NCBI GenBank assembly: GCA_938004375.1
Contig: CALKWH010000175.1
Location: 1 to 7,341, forward strand
DNA: 7,341 bases
DNA from: an uncultured Pseudomonadota bacterium
Lineage (GTDB): Bacteria; Myxococcota_A; Polyangia; HGW-17
Reading direction: 5' to 3'
The position numbers and the translations under genes are program-made. The notes under the pieces were generated by a model that was given only the letters and a program-made list of their open reading frames with translations, searched no databases and was not told where the DNA came from. This document shows positions 1 through 5,713 of the stretch, in pieces (positions within the stretch are counted from its first letter, which is position 1; every line of letters starts with the position of its first letter).

Positions 1-85
1 GGGGGACGCCGGCCCGGCATCGAGGACCCTCTTTCACTCGCTGCGTCAGACGGCCGAGGCCGGAAATCCCCCCGACACCCCCCTG
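1..85 (+). repeat. Left copy of a two-block inverted repeat, cut by the contig edge
   Basis: Block A (1-18, GGGGGACGCCGGCCCGGC) and block B (51-85, 35 bases starting CGGCCGAGG and ending CACCCCCCTG) recur exactly, in reverse complement, at 321-338 and 255-289. The 32 bases between the blocks (19-50) are largely unlike the 31-base spacer of the other copy. The contig starts exactly in block A, as expected if a multi-copy repeat stopped the assembly, so the full extent is unknown. Confidence 0.85.
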
Positions 86-220
86 CTAGGCTTCGACGAT
101 AAACGCGTGATGCATTTGTTGTACGGGCTTGTGAAGAGGAATGAACCCATCTCATCTCTCCGACCTCATCGGTATTGCGTTCCGGCCTGCGGTACCCACC
201 GACTGCTGTGGTTTGGGTAA
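2..220 (+). pseudogene. Edge-truncated reading frame, possible transposase tail
   Basis: This plus-strand frame is open from the contig edge to TAA at 218-220, giving 72 residues without a visible start. The middle looks protein-like, with RTLFHSLRQTAEAG, LLGFDDKR and VMHLLYGLVKRNEP (residues ~37-50). The K-R-V-M-H-L-L-Y-G-L-V-K pattern followed by a Pro resembles the C-terminal helix of IS110-family transposases (R-K-L-L-H-L-x-Y-G-x-L-K...P). The resemblance is short and from memory. Both conserved repeat blocks lie within the frame, which fits a frame belonging to a mobile element but also a chance frame through a repeat. I regard it as a hint only. Confidence 0.28.
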
Positions 221-254
221 AGAGATGCACCTTGAGCATGTCGCAACAGCAAAC

Positions 255-338
255 CAGGGGGGTGTCGGGGGGATTTCCGGCCTCGGCCGTCCCAAAGAAC
301 GAGGGAGGCACCCTTTACACGCCGGGCCGGCGTCCCCC
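255..338 (-). repeat. Right copy of the two-block inverted repeat
   Basis: The 35-base block B (255-289) and 18-base block A (321-338) are exact reverse complements of the blocks in the left copy, separated by a 31-base non-matching spacer (290-320). With 169 bases between the copies, a transcript could fold into a long stem of 35 and 18 bp with a large internal loop. The pair could be terminal inverted repeats of a small mobile element, or two independent copies of an interspersed repeat in opposite orientation. Confidence 0.85.
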
Positions 339-349
339 TGACCTGGAGG

Positions 350-370
350 TCCGGAGGCTGCGCCTCCGGA
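350..370. repeat. Perfect 9-bp inverted repeat (21-base hairpin)
   Basis: TCCGGAGGC (350-358) and GCCTCCGGA (362-370) are exact reverse complements around TGC. The hairpin begins 11 bases after the A block of the right-hand repeat copy (321-338), so it may belong to the same repeat element. There is no T-run after it on either strand, so I do not call it a terminator. Confidence 0.75.
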
Positions 371-456
371 AAGAAATGATAGAATAAAAGCAAAGACATA
401 CGTCCGATTCCAGGCGAAAGAGAATAACCAAGAAGACCGAGAAACCGTCGGTGATG

Positions 457-486
457 ACCGGGCGTGGCGGTTTGGCCAGGCCCGGT
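457..486. repeat. Strong 30-base hairpin
   Basis: ACCGGGC (457-463) pairs with GCCCGGT (480-486). Inside, after one G/G mismatch (464/479), TGGC (465-468) pairs with GCCA (475-478) around the 6-base loop GGTTTG. That is eleven base pairs with one mismatch. A weaker 5-bp hairpin, ACCGA (436-440) with TCGGT (448-452), lies beside it and has a T-rich stretch after it on the minus strand. They could form a back-up terminator region or a structured 3' RNA end; neither is proven. Confidence 0.6.
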
Positions 487-499
487 GAGCGGGAAGCAT

Positions 500-527
500 A
501 GAGAAGAGAAGAGAAGAGAAGAAAAGG
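500..527. repeat. Polypurine tract with (GAGAA)x4 microsatellite
   Basis: Twenty-eight consecutive purines on the plus strand contain four exact tandem GAGAA units (501-520), followed by GAAAAGG. On the transcribed minus strand this is an unbroken pyrimidine run directly downstream of the terminator stem. Tandem pentamers can vary in copy number through slippage. Confidence 0.85.
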
Positions 528-544
528 CGGCCCCGAGTGGCCGC
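521..544 (-). terminator. Rho-independent terminator of the sensor operon
   Basis: Starting 13 bases past the TAG at 558-560, the minus strand forms a perfect 6-bp G/C stem, GCGGCC (539-544) with GGCCGC (527-532), around a 6-base loop, followed by CTTTTC and a long TTCTC tract. On the plus strand the same stem is followed by ACTCCAAAAAAC, so it does not terminate plus-strand transcription in the canonical way. Position right after the last gene makes the call good, although the stem is short and the U-run is interrupted by C. Confidence 0.7.
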
Positions 545-557
545 ACTCCAAAAAACG

Positions 558-1427
558 CTACTTCGGCAGGACCCAGAAATGATCGACGAGGGGGCTCTCC
601 TCGTAGGTGCCCGCGAAGGGCTTGAGGAAGCCGCGGAACTGGAACCGCATGACGGCGGGCTGGGCCGACAGGAACTTGGCGGTGGAGCGCCCGAAAGCCA
701 CTCCGCCGGCCGCGGCCGGCCCCATGCCGCCGATGGCCCCGGAGCCGACCGAGGCGATGGCGGCCTGCACCTTGGCCACGATGTCGGCCGGGATCTTGGC
801 GTTGATCAGCACGAAGGAGGCGTTGGGCACGGACCCCACGCTGAAGACCAGGTTCAGGCCCGCGGCCAGCGCGGTGGGGGCGAACACGGCGTCACCGCCG
901 CCGGTCTGCACCGCGGAGACCGCCGCCGCGATGTCGGGGACGTTCTTCACCGCGGAGAAGAACTGGGTGACGTTGACCTCGCCGCCGAGCATGCCCTCGG
1001 CGAAGGAGGTGTTGCCGCCGAACGTCGGCATGACCAGCACCTTCCCCTTGAGGGACTGGAAGTTGCCGCCGGCCTTGGCGTAGAGCCCCCAGGGCGCGCG
1101 CGGACCGCCGCCGTACAGCGAGGTGGCCAGCACGCGCCACTTGTTGCCGCGGGCCAGGTAGATGCCGTCCACGATGGCGAAGTCCAACTGGCCGGCGGCC
1201 CCCGCGAAGGCCCCCTCGGCCGCGTAGGCGTTGCCGGTGCAGGGGATCTTCAGCGTGGAGGACATCACGTTCTCCACGCTCTTGATGTAGCTCCACCGGT
1301 CGGAGTTGGAGGCGAACGCCGCGTTGGGCGCGTAGATGCCGAAGCGCAGTTTGGCGGGCGGGTTCTGGGCCCAGGCGGCGCCGGCGAACTGGAACACGAG
1401 AAGGGTCAGGATGAAAAGGCGTCTCAC
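558..1427 (-). CDS. PhnD-like periplasmic substrate-binding protein
   Basis: This 289-residue protein begins with a signal peptide (MRRLFILTLLVFQFAGAAWA, cleavage after AWA at 20) and the mature chain opens with KLRFGIYAPNAAF, the first strand typical of PhnD-like binding proteins. Further family hallmarks are LDFAIVDGIYLA (81-92), equivalent to the D-F-A...G...Y motif lining the ligand cleft; SLKGKVLVMPTFGGNTSFAE (125-144), equivalent to the L-K-G-K...P-S-T-S-G region; and AVQTGGGDAVFAPT (172-185) in the second lobe. PhnD relatives bind phosphonate, phosphite or phosphate for ABC uptake, but the superfamily also binds other ligands and some members serve as sensors. No permease or ATPase is beside it, and the usual Ser/Thr-rich anion loop reads GGNTSF here, so the ligand should not be assumed. 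A Gly/Ala-rich stretch at 227-246 is unusual. It is the last gene before the terminator, with TAG at 558-560. Confidence 0.82.
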   Translation of the reverse strand: MRRLFILTLLVFQFAGAAWAQNPPAKLRFGIYAPNAAFASNSDRWSYIKSVENVMSSTLKIPCTGNAYAAEGAFAGAAGQLDFAIVDGIYLARGNKWRVLATSLYGGGPRAPWGLYAKAGGNFQSLKGKVLVMPTFGGNTSFAEGMLGGEVNVTQFFSAVKNVPDIAAAVSAVQTGGGDAVFAPTALAAGLNLVFSVGSVPNASFVLINAKIPADIVAKVQAAIASVGSGAIGGMGPAAAGGVAFGRSTAKFLSAQPAVMRFQFRGFLKPFAGTYEESPLVDHFWVLPK

Positions 1428-1431
1428 GTCG

Positions 1432-1437
1432 CACCTC
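1432..1437 (-). promoter_or_regulatory. Ribosome binding site for a GTG start
   Basis: On the minus strand GAGGTG lies four bases before GTG at 1427, within the 15-base gap after the TPR stop codon. It supports the non-ATG start, which is also the one giving a complete signal peptide. Confidence 0.7.
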
Positions 1438-1442
1438 GATGG

Positions 1443-3890
1443 TTACTGCAGGTTGAACAACTTCTGCTTGAACTCCAGGCGGGTCTTGCTCTCGGGGCCG
1501 CCCAGGCCGGCGCCGACGCAGATCTTCAGCCACTTCACGGAGTTGGGCGCGTCCCCGGTGTTGTGATAGTGGGAGCCCAGGTTGCACGCGGCCTGGGGAG
1601 TGTTCATCTGAGACCACACACCGACGGCCTCGCCCTGCTGGCCGGCCTGGTAGAGGGCCAGGCCGTAGTTGAGCATGGTCGGGGCGTCCAGGGTGCCCTT
1701 GGGGATGAGGTTGAAGAAGTTCAGCGCGGCCTGGGACTTGCCGGCGGCCAGCATCTGGGAGCCGTCGATGGCGTCGCAGGAGCGCAGGAAGGCGTAGACC
1801 TGGTTCTTGATCTCGGCGGGAGCCCGGTCCACCACGGCGCGGAAGTCGCGGCGGGCGACGTCGAGCCGGTTCTGGCGGTAGGCGATGTAGGCCCGCAGCA
1901 GGTCGGGACCGAAGGTGTCATAGGGCGGCTTGAACAGGTTGGCGATGGGGCCGGCCTTGCCCAGCGCGGCGATCATCGTCTCGGCCTCCTTGTACTTGCC
2001 CTGCTCCACGTTGGCCATCGCCTTGAGGAACTGCATCTGCCGGTCCTCGTCCTTGGTCAGCGTGACCTTCTTGTAGTTCGAGATGGACTCCAGGTCGTCC
2101 AGGGCCTCCTTGCCCCGGCCGTCGGCCAGGCGGGCGGCGGCCCGGGCGATGAGCGAGCGCACCAGGTTCATCTCGATGAGCGCGGCCAGCTTGGGCTCGG
2201 CCAGCGCGTTGCCCAGGGCGTCGGTAAACATGGCGACCGCGCGTTCCAGATCCTCGGAGAGCGCGAGGGCGGTGCCCAGATCCATCTCGACGCGGGCCTG
2301 CACGTCGGTGGACAGACGGCGGGCGCGGTTGCGCGCGTCGGTGAGCAGGGCGACGGCCTCCTCGAGCTTGCCCATGGAAAGAAGCGCGCTGCCCTTGAGG
2401 CGGATGAAGTAGAAGTCGGTGGGGGCGAGGTCCAGACCCTGGTTCAGGAGCGCCAGCGCCTCGCCGTGCTTCTTCTGCATCAGGTGGAGGATGGCCAGGT
2501 TGCGCAGGAGGCGCAGATCCTTTGGACGGAGTTTCTGGCCCTCGGACATGAGCCCGGTGGCCTTCGCCACGTCCCCGCCCACCACGGCCTGATACGCCAG
2601 GTCGAGGATGGCGGTCACCAGGTGATCGGCGTCGGCCTCGTGGTCGGGCCGAAGGGCCAGCGCCTTCTTTAGAATCCCATAGGCCTGATCGGACTTGCCC
2701 GAGCGCAGCGCGGCCAGCCCATAGATACTCAAATAGGGGGCCGAGTCCTCCTGCGGGGCTTTCTCCAGCAGGGCCAGCGCCTCGGCGGCCCGGCGGTCCT
2801 GGATGTAGGCGTAGGCCAGCGGGAGGAGGATGCGGACGTCCTGCGGCCACTTCTCCAGCGCGGGCGCGAGGGTGGCGATGGCGGGGACGAACTGGTTGAG
2901 CTGGATCTGGGAGACGGCGGTCTTGACGTAGTAGGCCTGCTCGGCGGGGTTGAGCTTCAGGGCGCGCTGGTAGGACCGCACGGCGTCCTCGCGCTTGCCG
3001 GTGGCGTACAGGATGTCCCCCATGACCTGGTGACCCTCGGGGTCCGCGGGCCGGAAGGTCAGGTATCGGCGCATGGTGGACAGCGAGGCGTCCCGGTTGC
3101 CCGAGTGCAGAAGCGAGATCGCGAGCCCGATGAGCACGCGGGGCTTCTTTTGGCCGAAGGAGGCCACGCGCTTGAAGTACGGCACCGCCTCGGCGTAGCG
3201 GCCCAATTGACGCAGGGCCTCGGCCTTGCACCACAGGGCCGACGAGTACCGGTTGTTCATCTTGAGGGCCTCCTCGCAGGCGGCCAGGGCCTCGGCGGCG
3301 CGGCGGGCGCGCAGCTCGAGCTCGCCGACACGGAAGAGCACCAGGTAGTCCACGTCCTTGCGCAGGGCGGCAGGCCGGTACTTGAGGAAGGCGCGGTAGG
3401 AGGCCAGCGCGCGGGCGTCGGCCCCGGTCTTCTGGTAGTAGATGCCCAGGCCGATCTTGCGCAGGGGCTCGTAATAGGCCAGGAACAGCCCGGGCTTCGC
3501 GGCCACGGCCTTCTCGAGCAGGGCGGAGCCCTCGGGCACGCGGTTGATCATCTGGTAGGACAGGCCCGTCCACAACTGGAGCTCGGGGGCGCCGGGGTTC
3601 GCCTTCAGACCCTCCTCACCGATGGTGATGGCCCGCGGGTACTGGCCCTCGGTGTAGTAGATCGAGGCCAGCTTCTCCCAGGCCGGCACGAGGGAGTTGT
3701 CCAGCTCGGTGGCGCGCTGGAACCGCCGCTTCGCCTCGGCGAAGTCGCCGGCGTCGGAGGCCTTGTCGCCCTTCTTCAACTGGTCCAGGGCTTCGCGCAT
3801 GTTGCCGGAGGTCGCCTGACCGCGGGCCGGACCCGCGTACAGGGTGAGTGCGAACAGACTCAGAACGACAGAAAGGAAGTGGGTTCTCAT
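1443..3890 (-). CDS. Exported tetratricopeptide (TPR) repeat protein, 815 residues
   Basis: The N-terminus (MRTHFLSVVLSLFALTLYAG) is a clear Sec signal peptide. The most likely cleavage is after ARG at about residue 24, leaving a mature protein that starts QATSGN; there is no lipobox cysteine, so it is probably soluble in the periplasm. Nearly the whole mature chain is TPR-type helical repeat. Helix-turn cores of the form G-x-x-x-x-A are seen at, for example, 82-88 (GQYPRAI), 230-236 (GRYAEAV), 298-304 (GKREDAV), about 475-481 (HGEALAL) and 507-513 (GKLEEAV), often closed by a Pro as in KLNP. The C-terminal third (~570-815) is more degenerate but still helical, with GKYKEAETMIAAL and GQQGEAVGVW. 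TPR arrays are protein-binding scaffolds and no enzymatic motif is visible, so the partner is unknown. Close spacing makes the phosphatase sensor domain and the PhnD-like protein the obvious candidates. The start at 3890 is chosen for its ribosome binding site. Confidence 0.93.
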   Translation of the reverse strand: MRTHFLSVVLSLFALTLYAGPARGQATSGNMREALDQLKKGDKASDAGDFAEAKRRFQRATELDNSLVPAWEKLASIYYTEGQYPRAITIGEEGLKANPGAPELQLWTGLSYQMINRVPEGSALLEKAVAAKPGLFLAYYEPLRKIGLGIYYQKTGADARALASYRAFLKYRPAALRKDVDYLVLFRVGELELRARRAAEALAACEEALKMNNRYSSALWCKAEALRQLGRYAEAVPYFKRVASFGQKKPRVLIGLAISLLHSGNRDASLSTMRRYLTFRPADPEGHQVMGDILYATGKREDAVRSYQRALKLNPAEQAYYVKTAVSQIQLNQFVPAIATLAPALEKWPQDVRILLPLAYAYIQDRRAAEALALLEKAPQEDSAPYLSIYGLAALRSGKSDQAYGILKKALALRPDHEADADHLVTAILDLAYQAVVGGDVAKATGLMSEGQKLRPKDLRLLRNLAILHLMQKKHGEALALLNQGLDLAPTDFYFIRLKGSALLSMGKLEEAVALLTDARNRARRLSTDVQARVEMDLGTALALSEDLERAVAMFTDALGNALAEPKLAALIEMNLVRSLIARAAARLADGRGKEALDDLESISNYKKVTLTKDEDRQMQFLKAMANVEQGKYKEAETMIAALGKAGPIANLFKPPYDTFGPDLLRAYIAYRQNRLDVARRDFRAVVDRAPAEIKNQVYAFLRSCDAIDGSQMLAAGKSQAALNFFNLIPKGTLDAPTMLNYGLALYQAGQQGEAVGVWSQMNTPQAACNLGSHYHNTGDAPNSVKWLKICVGAGLGGPESKTRLEFKQKLFNLQ

Positions 3891-3895
3891 GGCAG

Positions 3896-3899
3896 CTCC
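3896..3899 (-). promoter_or_regulatory. Ribosome binding site deciding the TPR gene start
   Basis: On the minus strand GGAG sits five bases before the ATG at 3890. This favours that ATG over the in-frame GTG six codons upstream (3908), which would begin one base after the phosphatase stop and add six residues in front of an otherwise well-formed signal peptide. Confidence 0.65.
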
Positions 3900-3909
3900 G
3901 TGCCTCACG

Positions 3910-5616
3910 TTACTGGGTGATGCGGCCCAGGATCAGGGTATGGTCATCCTGATGGGGCACGCCGGCGTAGAACGCCTCGGCGTCGTCGATAATCTTCTTG
4001 AGGGAGGCTTCGAGCCCCAGGGCGTTGGCCTCCTTGATGCTCTTGCGGAAGCGCTTGTCGCCGTACTCGGAGCCCTCCTGGTTCACGTCCTCGATGATGC
4101 CGTCCGTGTACCACACGATGAGGTCGCCGGGCAGCAGATCGATGTCCTTGATTTCGTATTTGGCGGCAGCCGGCTCGCCGAGCCGCGGACCCCGCGCCAT
4201 CAACTGGATGAACTTGTCCTCGGCCGGCCGGTACAGGTAGGGGAAGTTGTGCCCCGCGTTCACGAACTTCATGTTCTTCTTGGCCGGATCGATGATCGAG
4301 ACGAAGCAGGTCATGAAGAACTGGCCCTTGCCGGAGGCCGCGATGGAGTTGTTCAGGATGTTGGCGAACTGATCCAGGTCGGGGATCAGGTCCTCGATCG
4401 CCAGGATCGTGTCGCACGCGCTCTTGGCGGCGGCGGTGATCATGGCCGCGGGCACGCCGTGGCCGGTGACGTCGCCGATGACGACCATCAGCCGGTCCCC
4501 GCTGATCTTGTAGAAGGACCACCAGTCGCCGCCGGTCTCGGAGGCTGAGAGGAAGTGCCCGGCGAGGGTGAGCGTGGGGAACTCGTGGAGGCCCGACGCC
4601 GGCACCAGGGAGTCCTGAATGGTCTTGGCGACCTCGAGTTCCTTGGCCATCACCGCCTTCTTCTCGCTCTCGGAGAGCAGGATGACCAGGTTCTCGGCCA
4701 TGAAGTTGAAGCCGTCACCGAGCACCTCGATCTCGTCGTGAGTCTTGATTCTCACGCGGTGGGCGAGATCGCCGTGGGCGAAGGTGGCGACCGAGCGCAC
4801 CAGGCTCTTGATCGGGCGCGTGATGCGCAGGCCCTGGAAGACCGAGAACAGGACGCCCAGGAGCAGCAGGATGCCGCCGAGCTGCACCAGGTTCTTGAAG
4901 GTCTCCCCCTTGCTCTTCTTGAGGGCGGCGGCCAGCGTCTTCTCGTAATCCTTGAGCGCGCGCAGGTTGTACAGCATGGCGACGCTGCCGACATAGCGGC
5001 CTTCTTCAATGATGGCCCCCACAAACAGCATGCGCTCCTCGCCGCTCTTGGCCGTCACGGTCACGCCGGTGACGGACTTGACGCGCACGTCGAGGCCCTC
5101 GGGCAGCCCCGAGGGGGGGTTCTTCGTGCCCGTGGGGAGCTTCGCTTCCTCGGAGTCACGCTTGGTGAGCACGTCGGAGAAGGGAAACTCGGTGAAGTTG
5201 ACCTCGAGCTTGCCGGTGAAGGTCGGATCGCCCACCAGGTACACCTTGTCCTCGCGCAGGATCTTCGCGGTGGGGTACCGGTTGTCGTAGTAGGCGGCCA
5301 GGTAGCCGTTCTCGTTGAACACGGTGATCACGTCGAGTTGGGCGTCCTCGCGGCCGATGGGCGGGATGGCGTCCATGAGCTCTTGCAGTTGGTCGAGCTT
5401 GAGGAAGGGCGCGGACAGCCGCTGCAGCGAGAAGAGCTGGGCCCGGCCGGCCCGTTGGATGTTCTCGATGTAGCTTTTGCGCTGCTCGGCGCCGGTCTGC
5501 TTGAAGATGACCTCCAGCCGCTGGGAGCTCAGGTATCCGAAGCCGCCGAGCAGGAGGATGATGGTGAAAATCGTGCCGAAGATGATTCGCCAGGCAATGG
5601 AAATTCGAATGGCCAT
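3910..5616 (-). CDS. Membrane sensor serine phosphatase (HAMP + SpoIIE/RsbU-type PP2C)
   Basis: This 568-residue protein looks like a transmembrane phosphatase of the partner-switching type. Known relatives dephosphorylate anti-anti-sigma (STAS) proteins in the cytoplasm in response to signals sensed by their N-terminal part. Visible layout: membrane helix 1 (~9-30); extracytoplasmic domain (~31-242) with Cache-like strands such as VITVFNENGYLAAYYDN (96-112) and FVGAIIEEGRYVGSVAM (198-214); membrane helix 2 (~243-263); HAMP (~264-310, RPIKSLVRSVATFAHGDL); coiled-coil linker (~310-338); PP2C domain (~345-566). Catalytic-domain motifs are ETGGDWWSF (360-368), GDVTGHGVPAAM (381-392), NAGHN (453-457), YTDG (503-506) and HQDDHT (555-560); D364, D382, D505 and D557/D558 are the likely metal ligands. 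The first motif has Trp-Trp-Ser where RsbU-type proteins usually have two aromatics and Asp. The gene ends in TAA 19 bases before the TPR gene. The target protein is not in the window. Confidence 0.95.
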   Translation of the reverse strand: MAIRISIAWRIIFGTIFTIILLLGGFGYLSSQRLEVIFKQTGAEQRKSYIENIQRAGRAQLFSLQRLSAPFLKLDQLQELMDAIPPIGREDAQLDVITVFNENGYLAAYYDNRYPTAKILREDKVYLVGDPTFTGKLEVNFTEFPFSDVLTKRDSEEAKLPTGTKNPPSGLPEGLDVRVKSVTGVTVTAKSGEERMLFVGAIIEEGRYVGSVAMLYNLRALKDYEKTLAAALKKSKGETFKNLVQLGGILLLLGVLFSVFQGLRITRPIKSLVRSVATFAHGDLAHRVRIKTHDEIEVLGDGFNFMAENLVILLSESEKKAVMAKELEVAKTIQDSLVPASGLHEFPTLTLAGHFLSASETGGDWWSFYKISGDRLMVVIGDVTGHGVPAAMITAAAKSACDTILAIEDLIPDLDQFANILNNSIAASGKGQFFMTCFVSIIDPAKKNMKFVNAGHNFPYLYRPAEDKFIQLMARGPRLGEPAAAKYEIKDIDLLPGDLIVWYTDGIIEDVNQEGSEYGDKRFRKSIKEANALGLEASLKKIIDDAEAFYAGVPHQDDHTLILGRITQ

Positions 5617-5620
5617 TTTG

Positions 5621-5627
5621 CACCTTT
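5621..5627 (-). promoter_or_regulatory. Ribosome binding site of the phosphatase gene
   Basis: On the minus strand AAAGGTG lies four bases before the ATG at 5616 and is preceded by a purine-rich GAAAG. This supports that ATG, which is also the start that places the first membrane helix right at the N-terminus. Confidence 0.7.
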
Positions 5628-5670
5628 CTTTCGCAGGATGTTACTCAAACAGCCCCGGAAATCCAAGGAA

Positions 5671-5701
5671 AATCTATGAGAAAATGCAGTCTGGAAGGCA
5701 A
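5671..5701 (-). promoter_or_regulatory. Possible weak promoter in the ftsK-phosphatase gap
   Basis: The 97-base gap 5617-5713 is clearly richer in A and T than the surrounding genes. On the minus strand it holds TTGCCT (5696-5701), 17 bases, then CATAGA (5673-5678), or TAGATT (5671-5676) at a 19-base spacing. Both -10 candidates match the sigma-70 consensus poorly (three or four of six bases). A promoter here would uncouple the sensor module from ftsK, which makes biological sense. I see no convincing ftsK terminator in the gap, so read-through from ftsK is equally possible. Confidence 0.22.
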
Positions 5702-5713
5702 AGAAATGGGGGA

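Larger units (their letters stand above)
221..557. other. Non-coding 3' region of the operon
   Basis: No credible gene is seen in this stretch on either strand. It holds, from right to left, the operon terminator, the polypurine tract, the 457-486 hairpin, a small hairpin at 436-452, an A/T-richer segment (~370-435), the perfect hairpin at 350-370 and the right-hand inverted repeat copy. Open frames crossing it encode Pro/Arg/Gly-rich, low-complexity peptides and run through hairpins and repeats, so they are not called. Confidence 0.6.

Noticed and set aside
1..338. CRISPR array or tandem direct repeats
   Set aside because: Only two copies exist and they are inverted, not direct; there is no regular repeat-spacer series.
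350..370. Perfect hairpin as an intrinsic terminator
   Set aside because: No T-run follows the stem on either strand; the T-rich side on the minus strand is upstream of it.
152..499. 115-codon minus-strand frame in the non-coding region
   Set aside because: It crosses the inverted repeat copy and the 21-base and 30-base hairpins, is Pro/Arg/Ser-rich and has no ribosome binding site. A short frame through a repeat is the simpler reading.
537..2672. 711-codon open frame on the plus strand
   Set aside because: It lies opposite the TPR and PhnD-like genes, is Gly/Glu/His/Arg-rich without domain motifs, and is a typical antisense frame of high-GC coding DNA.
1918..3573. 551-codon minus-strand frame within the TPR gene
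   Set aside because: It is a frame-shifted reading of the TPR gene, rich in Arg, Gly and Pro. The TPR frame has signal peptide, repeats and ribosome binding site.
3891..3908. Upstream GTG start for the TPR gene at 3908
   Set aside because: It would begin one base after the phosphatase stop and place six residues before a standard signal peptide, whereas ATG 3890 has GGAG at proper spacing.
4555..5679. 374-codon plus-strand frame opposite the phosphatase
   Set aside because: It is an antisense shadow with no recognisable motif; the phosphatase on the other strand has full catalytic motifs.
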